A stretch of DNA of 64,000 bases. Source: an uncultured Clostridium sp. (GTDB taxonomy: Bacteria; Bacillota; Clostridia; Lachnospirales; Lachnospiraceae). The stretch covers positions 56,652 to 120,651 of the forward strand of contig CAKSBP010000003.1 of assembly GCA_934438135.1 (NCBI GenBank). The letters are read 5' to 3'. Every line of letters begins with the position of its first letter. Positions within the stretch are counted from its first letter, which is position 1. Below the pieces are notes generated by a model. That model searched no databases and was not told where the DNA came from. It saw only the letters and a list, made by a program, of their open reading frames with translations. A program made the translations under genes and the position numbers. Below are positions 54,560 to 63,421 of the stretch, one piece after another.

Positions 54560-55155
54560 TAAGAGTTTATTTATCCATTCCACAGCGAATCAGTGTTACC
54601 AAAAAGAAAGTGCTGCTTGGTGACTTGGGACAGGTCATTACTAAAGATGAAACGATGACAAGAAAAATCCAGCAGATGGAAGTACTTGATCTGGCAGATG
54701 AAAAAATGAAAGTGTCAGATATTGTCGATATCATCAGAAAACTTCATGAGCAGTTTGGCGAACTAGATGTAATTAATCTGGGTGAAGCAGAATTTATCAT
54801 TCAGCTTCAGGAAAAGAAAAAGCCAAATAAACTATTTGAATATGGAAAGGTAGCGGTGGTGAGTCTGATTATCTTTTTCGGCTCGGCATTTTCCATTATG
54901 ACATTTAATGAAGATTCCAGTGTTGTGGATATTTTTGCAAAGGTATATAAAATATTCGGTAATGCACCGAATGCCGGATTTCCATTGGTTGAGGCAGGAT
55001 ATAGTATTGGACTGACACTGGGGATTCTTTTGTTTTATAACCATATGTTCCGGAAGAAAAAAATGGAAGATCCGACACCAATGCAGATAGAAATGAGAGA
55101 GTTTGAAAAAGATGTAAACGAAACAATTATTATAAATTCAGAGCGAAAGGGATAG
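54556..55155 (+). CDS. spoVAA: Stage V sporulation protein AA
   Basis: A 199-aa protein. The N-terminal cytoplasmic domain begins MIRVYLSIPQRISVTKKKV, as in SpoVAA, followed by two membrane segments (VAVVSLIIFFGSAFSIMTFN, about 96-115, and FPLVEAGYSIGLTLGILLFY, about 141-160). It is part of the inner-forespore-membrane machinery that moves dipicolinic acid into the spore. The start overlaps the stop of the upstream 45-aa peptide. spoVAB follows two bases later. Confidence 0.92.
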   Translation: MIRVYLSIPQRISVTKKKVLLGDLGQVITKDETMTRKIQQMEVLDLADEKMKVSDIVDIIRKLHEQFGELDVINLGEAEFIIQLQEKKKPNKLFEYGKVAVVSLIIFFGSAFSIMTFNEDSSVVDIFAKVYKIFGNAPNAGFPLVEAGYSIGLTLGILLFYNHMFRKKKMEDPTPMQIEMREFEKDVNETIIINSERKG

Positions 55156-55157
55156 CA

Positions 55158-55574
55158 ATGCTTCAGAGAAATCTCCTGCTGACTTTCATAGCACTGTCTT
55201 CCGGTGCAACGATTGCTATGAGCGTATTTGCCTTTATTGAAAAAATCGGTCTTATTTCCCGGATAACAGCCAGGACAAAGACAGCAAAGTATACGATCTG
55301 GTATCAGAATATGATTGTACTTGGCATTATTGCAGGAAATGCTGCATCTTTGTTTGAAATCCGTGTTCCACTTGAAATTGCAGGAGCAGTCATGTTTGGA
55401 TTATTTAGCGGAATGTATGCAGGGTGTCTGGCAATGGCAATCGCGGAGACATTAGATTTTATTCCATACTTTTTTTACAAATCCAAGCTGAAATTCGGGC
55501 TTTCTGTTGTAATTTTTTCTATTGCTATCGGCAAGGGAGCAGGAACGCTATATCAGCTTATTATACGTAAGTAA
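55158..55574 (+). CDS. spoVAB: Stage V sporulation protein AB
   Basis: A 138-aa membrane protein with four hydrophobic segments, starting MLQRNLLLTFIALSSGATIA. GLFSGMYAGCLAMAIAETLD in the middle is typical of SpoVAB. It belongs to the dipicolinate-uptake machinery. It begins two bases after spoVAA (ribosome site GCGAAAGGGATAGCA) and is followed by spoVAC. Confidence 0.92.
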   Translation: MLQRNLLLTFIALSSGATIAMSVFAFIEKIGLISRITARTKTAKYTIWYQNMIVLGIIAGNAASLFEIRVPLEIAGAVMFGLFSGMYAGCLAMAIAETLDFIPYFFYKSKLKFGLSVVIFSIAIGKGAGTLYQLIIRK

Positions 55575-55618
55575 AAAGTAGATAACCGAAGAAAAATGCA
55601 AGAGAAAGGTGATGTTGT

Positions 55619-56125
55619 ATGAGTAAAAAAGACAAACAGGTTACAGCACATGATGTGCTTGCTGAAAAAAATGAAAAACTCAGGGATCAGAAATACAATG
55701 ATTATGTGACAAGTGTAACGCCGAAGCACAGCTGTCCGATGGATATGTTTAATGCTTTCTGGATTGGCGGCCTTATATGCTGTATTGGACAGGCATTATT
55801 GGAACTGTTTCAATATATGGGATTTGACCAGGAGACGGCGGCCTTATATGAAATAGTGGTTCTGGTTCTTGCCAGCGTCATTCTGACTGGATTGAATATT
55901 TACAGTCATATTGCAAAGCTAGGTGGTGCAGGAACCATTGTTCCAATTACTGGGTTTGCTAACTCTGTTGCGTCTGCTGCAATTGAATTTAAATCGGAAG
56001 GACAGGTATTTGGTATTGGGTGTAAAATATTTACTATCTGTGGGCCGGTTATTCTATATGGTATTTTCTTTAGCTGGATTCTTGGTGTAATCTACTGGAT
56101 TCTAAAAGTGATGGGCATTGTTTAG
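55619..56125 (+). CDS. spoVAC: Stage V sporulation protein AC
   Basis: A 168-aa protein. A charged cytoplasmic N-terminus contains YNDYVTSVTPKHSCPMDMFN, near-invariant in SpoVAC. About four membrane helices and the conserved GGAGTIVPITGFANSVASAA follow. SpoVAC is the mechanosensitive channel component for dipicolinic acid. AGAAAGGTGATGTT precedes ATG 55619. spoVAD begins 13 bases after its stop. Confidence 0.96.
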   Translation: MSKKDKQVTAHDVLAEKNEKLRDQKYNDYVTSVTPKHSCPMDMFNAFWIGGLICCIGQALLELFQYMGFDQETAALYEIVVLVLASVILTGLNIYSHIAKLGGAGTIVPITGFANSVASAAIEFKSEGQVFGIGCKIFTICGPVILYGIFFSWILGVIYWILKVMGIV

Positions 56126-56138
56126 AAAGGAGCTACCT

Positions 56139-57179
56139 ATGAAAAAAAAATTTGTTGGAAAACAGAGTTTATCCTTTGAACAGCCACCGGTTATTACGGG
56201 ATATGCATCGGTTGTTGGAAAAAAAGAAGGAGAGGGACCTCTCGGTTCATATTTTGATCTAGTGGACGATGATCCATTGTTTGGTGGAAAGACCTGGGAA
56301 GATGCAGAAAGCCGTATGCAGAAGATGACAGCGGATTTGGCAATCCGCAAAGCAATGCTGGCACCAGAAGATATCCGATATATTGTTGCGGGTGATTTGC
56401 TTGGTCAGCTGATCGCAACATCATTTGGTATTATGGATTTGGAAATTCCGATGTTTGGTGTGTATGGTGCCTGCTCTACTATGGGTGAGTCTTTATCTCT
56501 TGGTTCAATTTTGGTAGATGGTGGTTATGCAGACCACGTAGTTGCATTAACTTCAAGCCATAATGCCAGTGCCGAAAAGCAGTTCCGTTTTCCACTGGAA
56601 TATGGTAATCAGAGACCATTTTCTTCCACTTGGACGGTAACAGGAAGTGGTGCGGTTGTTATTTCCAGCTCTGATGTGGTGAAGTCACAGAGTGATAAAG
56701 AAGCTCAGATTGAAGTGAAGGGAATTACTACAGGAAAAATCATGGATTATGGTGTGAAAGATTCTATGAATATGGGGGCATGCATGGCACCGGCAGCGGC
56801 AGATGTTATTTACCAGAACCTTAAGGATTTCAAATTGTCTCCTGCTTATTACGATAAAATTATAACAGGTGATCTTGGTTATATTGGACAAACCATTCTG
56901 ATTGATCTGCTGATGGAGAAAGGCTATGACATTTCCCATAACCATATGGACTGCGGGATTGAAATTTATAATGGTGATACTCAGGATACTCATGCTGGTG
57001 GAAGTGGATGTGGATGCAGTGCTTCGACGCTTTGTGGTTATATTTTAGGAAAGCTTCGAAAGAAAGAATGGAAGCGGGTTTTATTTGTACCAACAGGTGC
57101 ATTATTATCTACGGTAAGTTTTAATGAAGGAAATTCGGTTCCTGGTATTGCCCACGGTGTTATGCTGGAAGGAAAATAG
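56139..57179 (+). CDS. spoVAD: Stage V sporulation protein AD (thiolase-fold dipicolinate-binding protein)
   Basis: A 346-aa thiolase/ketoacyl-synthase-like protein: FGVYGACSTMGESLSLGSIL around the Cys position, then VALTSSHNASAEKQFRFP, GDLGYIGQTI and DTHAGGSGCGCSAS. SpoVAD binds dipicolinic acid rather than catalysing condensation (known for the family). ATG 56139 follows AGAAAGGAGCTACCT; the longer frame overlaps the spoVAC end without a site. Followed 39 bases later by spoVAE. Confidence 0.97.
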   Translation: MKKKFVGKQSLSFEQPPVITGYASVVGKKEGEGPLGSYFDLVDDDPLFGGKTWEDAESRMQKMTADLAIRKAMLAPEDIRYIVAGDLLGQLIATSFGIMDLEIPMFGVYGACSTMGESLSLGSILVDGGYADHVVALTSSHNASAEKQFRFPLEYGNQRPFSSTWTVTGSGAVVISSSDVVKSQSDKEAQIEVKGITTGKIMDYGVKDSMNMGACMAPAAADVIYQNLKDFKLSPAYYDKIITGDLGYIGQTILIDLLMEKGYDISHNHMDCGIEIYNGDTQDTHAGGSGCGCSASTLCGYILGKLRKKEWKRVLFVPTGALLSTVSFNEGNSVPGIAHGVMLEGK

Positions 57180-57218
57180 AGTGGCACATAGTTTAGACGA
57201 AATGGAGGCAGCTTTAAG

Positions 57219-57572
57219 ATGGATTATGTAAAAGCATTTCTGGTAGGAGGCGCAATCTGTGCATTGGTACAGATTCTGCTGGACAATACAAAACTGATGC
57301 CTGGACGTGTTATGGTTATTCTGGTTTGTCTAGGTGCGTTGTTAGGAGCAGTCGGTATTTATGAGCCATTTGCAAAATGGGCAGGTGCAGGAGCAACTGT
57401 TCCGTTGTCTGGATTTGGAAATACACTATTTAAAGGAATTAAGGAAGCCATAGATACGGAAGGATTTATTGGTGTATTTATGGGGGGATTTAAGTCGTGT
57501 GCGGTTGGTGTGTCGTCGGCACTGATATTTAGCTATATTGCTTCGTGGATATTTAAGTCTAGAATGCAGTGA
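57219..57572 (+). CDS. spoVAE: Stage V sporulation protein AE
   Basis: A 117-aa membrane protein with about four helices: FLVGGAICALVQILLDNTKL, VMVILVCLGALLGAVGIYEP, then GAGATVPLSGFGNTLFKGIK, the same motif type as in SpoVAC, and a final helix. Part of the dipicolinate channel. ATG 57219 is preceded by AATGGAGGCAGCTTTAAG. It is the last gene of the spoVA operon and is followed by a bidirectional terminator. Confidence 0.95.
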   Translation: MDYVKAFLVGGAICALVQILLDNTKLMPGRVMVILVCLGALLGAVGIYEPFAKWAGAGATVPLSGFGNTLFKGIKEAIDTEGFIGVFMGGFKSCAVGVSSALIFSYIASWIFKSRMQ

Positions 57573-57603
57573 TGCTTTTCGGTCAGTTGTGGAGCTGAAG
57601 GTA

Positions 57604-57649
57604 TGAAAAAAGGCGTGTGTGTAGAATTAAAAATTCTACACCGCGCCTT
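57604..57649. terminator. Bidirectional terminator between spoVAE and the PBP gene
   Basis: AAGGCG, TGT, GTGTAGAATT pairs with AATTCTACAC and CGCCTT. The A run at 57605-57611 becomes a strong U run for the leftward penicillin-binding protein transcript. Confidence 0.88.
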
Positions 57650-57669
57650 CGTCAGTTATAGATGATTTA

Positions 57670-60387
57670 TTAATATGGTTTTGTGACATCAGCTTCGCCG
57701 TCTTCTTCCGGCGTTTCCTGCTCTGTATCTGGCAGTGCGTTTGGTGCTCCATTGTTTTCTCCACCTGCTTCACCTTCACCGATTTCCGGTTCAGTCTTGT
57801 CTTTTAAGGATTCATATGGATCGGTTGTATCAAGCGGTGGATTTTTTGTCCCATGCACTTTGCAGGTATTGCTTTCAAAGTCTTTTGGAAGAATATAAGG
57901 AGTGTCCTTTGTTGCAGCCGTTTCGTCTGCTTTGATTAAAAATACCTTGGAAATAATGCTGCCGAATGGACAGTGGATTCCAGGTGATTTTCCAGATGCT
58001 GTACAGATTTTTACTTTTACATGTACATCACAGGAATCCGTTGGCTGGGTTCCTTTTGCAAAGTATTCTGTCCGAACAGTGGAAGCGCCTGGAGCCTGGT
58101 CACAGACACCGTCAACAGCAAGCTTTCCAGATTTCGTACAGATTTTTGCAGAAACAATAGAATCTGGTTTGGTAAATTCTTTTCGTTCCAGATTCATGTG
58201 AATCTTCTCCATAATTGTACGCCAGAGTACTTTTGGATACGTTGTATCCGACTGGCTGGAATTACTGTCATATCCACCCCAGATACCAGCGGTATAGTAA
58301 GGAGTGTATCCTACAAACCATAAATCATTTTCATTGCTGGTTGTACCAGTTTTGCCGGCAATCGGCATACTGACGTTTTGAAACTGTACTTTTTTACCGG
58401 TTCCGACTTTTACTACGTCTTCCATGGTATTGGTCAGAAGCCATGCAGTGGAATCCTTCATTACCTGGGTCGAAGCATTTTTATTTTCCAGAAGTACTTT
58501 TCCATTATGATCAACAATCTTCGTATAATAAGAAGGCTGATTGTAGTTTCCGCCATTTGCAATGGAGGCAAAGGAATTGGTCAGTTCCAGGTTGGTTACA
58601 CCATCGGTGATTCCACCGAGGGCAAGAGATAAATTAATATCGCTGTAGACTTTGCCGGTTGCTTCATCAGTGCGGTTATCCACGAGAGTTGAAAATCCAA
58701 GTTTCTGTAAGTAGGAAAAACCAGTTTGTGGTGTTACCTGTTCTAATGTTTTGACCGCCATAATATTCATAGAGTTATAAATTGCTTCACGTATCGTTGT
58801 AAAACCGTTGTAATTTTCACCATTCCAGTTATTTACCTGAGTAGATGTACCAGGATAAAAATAACGGTCATCATCAAATACAGTAGCAAGTGTCATTCCT
58901 TTGGTATCTAATGCAGGGAGATAGGTGGATACAATTTTAAACGTAGAACCAGGCTGTCTGGTTGTATCCGTTGCACGGTTCAGTGTACGGCTTGCCATTT
59001 TTTCTCCACGTCCACCTACCAATGCTTTAATCTGTCCGGTATACTGATCCATTAGTACAAAAGAAACCTGCGGCTGTAGCGTAAAAGATGTTGTTTCACC
59101 GTCAATGGTGTCTGTATCTTTAATTACACTGCTTCGGTACTCCTGAATATATGGTTCTGCGTCTTCCTTTTTGTTAAAATACAGAGAAAAATTCGAATCT
59201 TTCTTCTGAAAATAAGATTTCAGATTCAGCTCACTGTAATTATGGATTTCTCCATCCTTGTCCGTAAAGGAAAGACGGTAAGTCAGTTCAAACTTTGAAT
59301 TTGCTGGATACAGGGAATCATCTGCCAGAACTTCATCGCAGATATTCTGAAGAGAAGTATCCTGGGTGGTGTAAATCCTTAGTCCTCCACGGTAAATCAG
59401 GTTATATGCCTGAGTGGAGTTGTAGCCTAATTCTTCGCTTAAATCATTGGCAACCTGTTCGACCAGTGCATCCACAAAGTAGGAATTTACATTGGAACCG
59501 GAAGAATACTGTTCTTCATTTACCAGCTGGATTTCTGCATACACATCATCGGCCATGGCATCGGTATATTCTTCTTCACTGATGTATCCCTGCTGTTTCA
59601 TTTTACTAAGAATCGTATTACGTCTTTGTGCATTTTTCTCTGGGTTGCTAATCGGATTATAGGCACTTGGATTTTTGGTAATGCCGGCAATGACCGCTGC
59701 TTCCGATAAGGTAAGGTCGCTGATGTTTTTATTAAAATAACGCTGAGATGCGGCTTCCACACCAAGTGTATTCTGGCCAAGGTTTATAGTATTCAGATAA
59801 TATTCCAGAATTTCTTTTTTGCTAATCCGGTGTTCTAATTGAACTGCTAAGTACTGCTCCTGAATTTTACGTTCCATTTTATCGGAAAAATTTGTTTCCA
59901 TACCACCATTAAATACGGTATTCTTTAAAAGCTGCTGGGTTATTGTACTTGCACCCTGATCAAATCCACCGGCGAGGCCGGAAAAGACAGCACGGAGTAT
60001 TCCCTTTACATCTACTCCGTTATGCTCCCAGAACCGCTCGTCTTCAATTGCTACAAAGGCATTTATCACATCTTCTGGAATGGTATCAATGTTTACATAA
60101 ATTCGGTTGGCATCGGAACCAATCAGCTTCTGGATTTCGTTTCCATCCGAGTCATAAATGGTTGTTGCAAATTCTGTAGGAGCAACAGTGATACTGCTGA
60201 TGTCTGGGGCATTATCCAGAATGCCTTTGATAATTCCAGCGGCAGCAAACCCACCAATACAAATAGCAAAGACAATACAAAGAATTAACATCCGGAAAGA
60301 GAGAACAAATGCTTTTGTTTTGTTTTTCTTTTTCGTCTGAACTGCCTGTCTGTATTTGTTTTTTGTTCCATTTCTGCTAAAATTCAT
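57670..60387 (-). CDS. Class A penicillin-binding protein (transglycosylase/transpeptidase)
   Basis: A 905-aa bifunctional cell-wall enzyme. The basic cytoplasmic start and one membrane anchor (about 28-52) precede the GT51 glycosyltransferase (FVAIEDERFWEHNGVDVKGI, GASTITQQLLKN, YLNTINLGQ). The transpeptidase follows, with SxxK in GSTFKI (about 480), SMN in YNSMNIM (about 541) and KTGT in AGKTGTT (about 678). The C-terminus has paired-Cys loops (KICTKSGKLAVDGVC, KICTASGKSPGIHC) and a long acidic, Pro-rich tail. Length is at the upper end of PBP1A. AGGAGGCTTTT precedes ATG 60387. It builds and cross-links peptidoglycan on the outer membrane face. Confidence 0.96.
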   Translation of the reverse strand: MNFSRNGTKNKYRQAVQTKKKNKTKAFVLSFRMLILCIVFAICIGGFAAAGIIKGILDNAPDISSITVAPTEFATTIYDSDGNEIQKLIGSDANRIYVNIDTIPEDVINAFVAIEDERFWEHNGVDVKGILRAVFSGLAGGFDQGASTITQQLLKNTVFNGGMETNFSDKMERKIQEQYLAVQLEHRISKKEILEYYLNTINLGQNTLGVEAASQRYFNKNISDLTLSEAAVIAGITKNPSAYNPISNPEKNAQRRNTILSKMKQQGYISEEEYTDAMADDVYAEIQLVNEEQYSSGSNVNSYFVDALVEQVANDLSEELGYNSTQAYNLIYRGGLRIYTTQDTSLQNICDEVLADDSLYPANSKFELTYRLSFTDKDGEIHNYSELNLKSYFQKKDSNFSLYFNKKEDAEPYIQEYRSSVIKDTDTIDGETTSFTLQPQVSFVLMDQYTGQIKALVGGRGEKMASRTLNRATDTTRQPGSTFKIVSTYLPALDTKGMTLATVFDDDRYFYPGTSTQVNNWNGENYNGFTTIREAIYNSMNIMAVKTLEQVTPQTGFSYLQKLGFSTLVDNRTDEATGKVYSDINLSLALGGITDGVTNLELTNSFASIANGGNYNQPSYYTKIVDHNGKVLLENKNASTQVMKDSTAWLLTNTMEDVVKVGTGKKVQFQNVSMPIAGKTGTTSNENDLWFVGYTPYYTAGIWGGYDSNSSQSDTTYPKVLWRTIMEKIHMNLERKEFTKPDSIVSAKICTKSGKLAVDGVCDQAPGASTVRTEYFAKGTQPTDSCDVHVKVKICTASGKSPGIHCPFGSIISKVFLIKADETAATKDTPYILPKDFESNTCKVHGTKNPPLDTTDPYESLKDKTEPEIGEGEAGGENNGAPNALPDTEQETPEEDGEADVTKPY

Positions 60388-60800
60388 AAAAGCCTCCTAT
60401 AATATACCTATAGTATATCCAAATCAGGATCCGGTAAACAATGGAATCCTTGGAACTAAGGTATCTGGCAATACTTATCATTATAGCAAATTTTATATGT
60501 TAAATAAAGTTGTAAATCGAAAAAAGACGCAGTAGACAAAACGGTACTTATTACCAATTATTATAAATAGCCAAACATTCCGGAAATATACTAATAATGA
60601 TGTAAAATATTATAAGATTATTAAGAAAAAAATAGCTATTTAGAGTATAAATGTTCGAATTTGTCACAATGTGGAATAAAATGCGTTCTTTTTTACTTGC
60701 CGAAACTGTGAGAAAGCTGGTATGATATGTAAGTACCCTTAAGAGGGGAGTAGAAAGGATTCAAAATAATAACTACATAAAGAAAGGTGCTACAGAACGG
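60388..60800. promoter_or_regulatory. Intergenic region with promoter for the 97-aa protein gene
   Basis: AT-rich, divergent region. A candidate rightward promoter is TTGCCG (60697-60702), 18 bases, TATGAT (60721-60726), followed by a leader with CCCTTAAGAGGGG, a short palindrome near 60736. The leftward PBP promoter is not clear by eye. No small open frame is supported. Confidence 0.45.
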
Positions 60801-61094
60801 ATGATAGAGTATGAATTTAAGGGAAAGCGAATCGAAAAAATAGTACCAGAGAGGGAAATGGTACTAGAGTATTTTATTGTGAGGGAATGCCGGGAAGGGA
60901 AAGAGGAGCCTTTCTATGGCATAGAAATCCGTAAGACGGAAGGTGCACAGTCTGAAAAAGAAATTGTCCGTGGAATATCTTATGAAAAAGATTTAGTAGA
61001 GGGGTTACTGGATCGGATGTTTCGTGGCATTGTGACGCCGATGTCTCTGGTAGAGGTCGTGGATGACTGCATGACAGAAATATTATGTAGCTAA
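60801..61094 (+). CDS. Small unknown protein, 97 aa
   Basis: I am not certain of the family; it may be a DUF6514-type Lachnospiraceae protein (from memory). ATG 60801 lies after AGAAAGGTGCTACAGAACGG, a distant but usable site. The soluble protein has a beta-rich first half (MVLEYFIVRECREGKEEPFY, GIEIRKTE) and a helical end (EIVRGISYEKDLVEGLLDRM, PMSLVEVVDDCMTEIL). No signal peptide. It stands 51 bases before the YigZ-family gene and may share its transcript. Confidence 0.6.
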   Translation: MIEYEFKGKRIEKIVPEREMVLEYFIVRECREGKEEPFYGIEIRKTEGAQSEKEIVRGISYEKDLVEGLLDRMFRGIVTPMSLVEVVDDCMTEILCS

Positions 61095-61108
61095 AAGTCT
61101 GTTCTCAT

Positions 61109-61117
61109 GTTATAATG
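61109..61117 (+). promoter_or_regulatory. Extended -10 promoter candidate for the YigZ-family gene
   Basis: TGTTATAAT is a TGn-extended -10 box, 29 bases before the start codon. No good -35 box is seen, as expected for an extended -10 promoter. Confidence 0.4.
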
Positions 61118-61145
61118 GCTGTTAGTAATTAAAGGAGTCGGTAAC

Positions 61146-61793
61146 ATGGAAGAAATTCGTATTGTATATGAAGGCGGAACGGGAGAGATTGTTGAGAAGA
61201 AGTCCAGATTTATTGCGACAGTAAGTCCTGTAGAGACAGAAGAAGAAGCACTTGCTTTTCTTGAGAAGAAGAAGAAGCAGTATTGGGACGCCAGACACAA
61301 TTGTTTCGCATATGTAATCGGAGACAGGCAGCAGATTCAAAGATGCAGCGACGATGGGGAGCCATCCGGGACAGCAGGAAAACCTATACTTGATGTATTA
61401 TTAGGAGCCGGACTGCGTAATGTGGCTGTTGTAGTAACCAGATATTTTGGTGGTACCCTGCTCGGTACCGGAGGACTGGTAAGAGCTTATTCAAAAAGTA
61501 CGCAGGTTGGTTTGGAAAACAGTGTGATTATAGAAAAATGTCGTGGAAACATTCTGTCCGTTGAGACGGATTATAACGGCGTTGGAAAACTTCAATATAT
61601 TTCGGCATCTATGGAACTTCACACGATTCATACAGAATATACAGATAGAGTTATTTCTGAGATTCTGGTTCCATTGGAGCAGGTTCAAGCATTTGAGAAG
61701 AAAGTGACAGAAGCTACTTCTGGAAAAGTGAAAATTATGGTTGAAAAAGAAGTCTATTACGGAACAAACAAAGAAGAAATTATCATTTTTTAG
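61146..61793 (+). CDS. YigZ/IMPACT-family protein
   Basis: A 215-aa protein of usual length. The N-terminal UPF0029 domain includes EKKSRFIATVSPVETEEEAL, ARHNCFAYVIG, RCSDDGEPSGTAGKPILDVL and VVVTRYFGGTLLGTGGLVRA, the family hallmark. A ferredoxin-like C-terminal domain (about 135-205) completes it. The molecular role is not settled; eukaryotic IMPACT regulates translation through GCN1. AAAGGAGTCGGTAAC precedes ATG 61146. A perfect 17-bp terminator follows. Confidence 0.95.
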   Translation: MEEIRIVYEGGTGEIVEKKSRFIATVSPVETEEEALAFLEKKKKQYWDARHNCFAYVIGDRQQIQRCSDDGEPSGTAGKPILDVLLGAGLRNVAVVVTRYFGGTLLGTGGLVRAYSKSTQVGLENSVIIEKCRGNILSVETDYNGVGKLQYISASMELHTIHTEYTDRVISEILVPLEQVQAFEKKVTEATSGKVKIMVEKEVYYGTNKEEIIIF

Positions 61794-61800
61794 GAAGAAG

Positions 61801-61844
61801 AAAAGAAAAGGAGTATTTCAGTGATGGAATACTCCTTTTCTTTT
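61801..61844 (+). terminator. Terminator of the YigZ-family gene
   Basis: AAAAGAAAAGGAGTATT (61801-61817) and AATACTCCTTTTCTTTT (61828-61844) form a perfect 17-bp stem with A and T flanks, so it may also act on the leftward DUF4250 gene. Confidence 0.9.
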
Positions 61845-61870
61845 GTCTTAATTTAGGAAATATCTGCTTT

Positions 61871-62047
61871 CTATACGAATTGATTCTGGGCTTCATCATA
61901 TTCATAATCGATGGAGGCAAGAGAAGCTATCAGTTTGTTTTTGTCGGTATCTATGCTTTTGCAGAAATCATCCAGGGAACTGTAGTTATCACGAAGCTGT
62001 GTGTTCACATAGCTTAACAGCATTACGGGATCTTTTGGCATTGGCAT
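61871..62047 (-). CDS. DUF4250-family small protein, 58 aa
   Basis: The product starts MPMPKDPVMLLSYVNTQLRD, continues SLDDFCKSIDTDKN and IDYEYDEAQNQFV, and matches what I remember of DUF4250 proteins in length and sequence. It is all helical and soluble. Function is unknown. ATG 62047 lies seven bases after the rarA stop, and its ribosome site AAAGGAG is inside the last codons of rarA, so the two are translationally coupled. ATG 62041 is an alternative start. Confidence 0.85.
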   Translation of the reverse strand: MPMPKDPVMLLSYVNTQLRDNYSSLDDFCKSIDTDKNKLIASLASIDYEYDEAQNQFV

Positions 62048-62053
62048 AATGTA

Positions 62054-63394
62054 TTATTCTCCTTTCTTTCTGGCTTTGCGTGAGCCAATTCTATTAAAAT
62101 ATTCCTGAATATTTTTTTCATAACCATTATCAGATAGTTCATAAAATGTTACATTTTTTAATTCATCCGGCAGGTACTGCTGATCTACGTAATGATTTTC
62201 ATAATCATGGGCGTATTTATAACCGATTCCGTGCCCGAGTTTTCCAGCTCCAGAGTAGTGAGCATCCATCAGATAAGCTGGAATGGATGCAGTTTTTTCA
62301 TTTTTAACTATATCAAGTGCTTTGTCGATAGCAGTAATCGCAGAATTGCTCTTTGGTGCACATGCTACGTAAGAGGCTGCTTGTGCAAGAACAATACGAG
62401 CCTCGGGCATTCCAAGGCGTTCTACTGCCTGTGCAGCGGATGTGGCAACGACCAGGGCATTTGGATCTGCGTTAGAAACATCTTCGGCAGCACAAATCAT
62501 AATTCGTCTGGCGATAAAGGTCACATCTTCTCCGGCGTAAAGCATTCTTGCCAGATAATAAATAGCCGCATCCGGATCGGAACCACGCATGCTTTTAATA
62601 AAGGCAGAAATCGTATCGTAGTGATTGTCGCCAGTTTTATCATAACGGATAGACCGCTTCTGGATACATTCCTGTGCAACATCCAAATTAATATGAATGA
62701 TACCGTCTTCACTTCTTGCTGTGGTAAGTACGCCAAGTTCAACGGCATTTAGGGCAGAACGGGCATCGCCGTTTGCGATATCAGATAAGAAGTCCAGTGC
62801 ATCTTCATCAATTTCGGCATGATAAGAGCCGAGACCTTTTTCTTTATCTGTAATGGCACGGATAATCAGCGTTTTGATATCATCTTTGGAAAGCGGTTTC
62901 AGCTGAAAAATAACCGAACGGGAAATCAAAGCCTGATTTACTTCAAAATAAGGATTTTCTGTCGTGGCACCGATTAAAATAAGGGTACCATCTTCCACAA
63001 AAGGAAGAAGATAATCCTGCTGGCTTTTGTTGAAACGATGAATTTCGTCTACAAACAAAATCGTTTTTTTGCCATACATACCGCTTGTATTTTTCGCGTC
63101 TGTAACAACCTGTTCCATATCTTTTTTGCCGCTTGTTGTGGCATTTAACTGGGTAAATACCGCACTTGTAGTATGGGCGATAACTTTAGCAAGGGTGGTT
63201 TTTCCCGTCCCAGGAGGTCCATAAAAGATAATAGAACTTAATTTATCCGCCTTAATGGCTCGATATAAAAGCTTGTCCTTTCCGATGATATGCTGTTGTC
63301 CGACTACCTCTTCCAGCGTCATGGGACGAAGCCTCGAAGCAAGGGGGGATTCTTTCTCCATGTTCTGGTTACGCATATATTCAAATAAATCCAT
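62054..63394 (-). CDS. rarA: Replication-associated recombination protein RarA/MgsA (AAA+ ATPase)
   Basis: A 446-aa AAA+ protein. SPLASRLRPMTLEEVVGQQH opens it; Walker A is FYGPPGTGKTTLAK (about residue 53), Walker B LFVDEIHRFNKSQQD, sensor 1 GATTENPYFEVN. The C-terminal part (IYYLARMLYAGEDVTFIARR, GMPEARIVLAQAASYVACAP) is typical of the RarA tetramerisation domain. RarA acts at stalled replication forks. ATG 63394 follows GGAGGATCGATC; the longer frame's start lies upstream of this site. It ends with the DUF4250 ribosome site. Confidence 0.96.
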   Translation of the reverse strand: MDLFEYMRNQNMEKESPLASRLRPMTLEEVVGQQHIIGKDKLLYRAIKADKLSSIIFYGPPGTGKTTLAKVIAHTTSAVFTQLNATTSGKKDMEQVVTDAKNTSGMYGKKTILFVDEIHRFNKSQQDYLLPFVEDGTLILIGATTENPYFEVNQALISRSVIFQLKPLSKDDIKTLIIRAITDKEKGLGSYHAEIDEDALDFLSDIANGDARSALNAVELGVLTTARSEDGIIHINLDVAQECIQKRSIRYDKTGDNHYDTISAFIKSMRGSDPDAAIYYLARMLYAGEDVTFIARRIMICAAEDVSNADPNALVVATSAAQAVERLGMPEARIVLAQAASYVACAPKSNSAITAIDKALDIVKNEKTASIPAYLMDAHYSGAGKLGHGIGYKYAHDYENHYVDQQYLPDELKNVTFYELSDNGYEKNIQEYFNRIGSRKARKKGE

Positions 63395-63421
63395 GATCGA
63401 TCCTCCAATCAAAATCACTCA

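Noticed and set aside
57683..58323. Several plus-strand frames opposite the PBP gene
   Set aside because: Shadows of the PBP coding sequence without starts or families of their own.
62192..62752. 186-codon plus-strand frame opposite rarA
   Set aside because: rarA is clearly real on the other strand; the frame lacks a ribosome site and recognisable domains.
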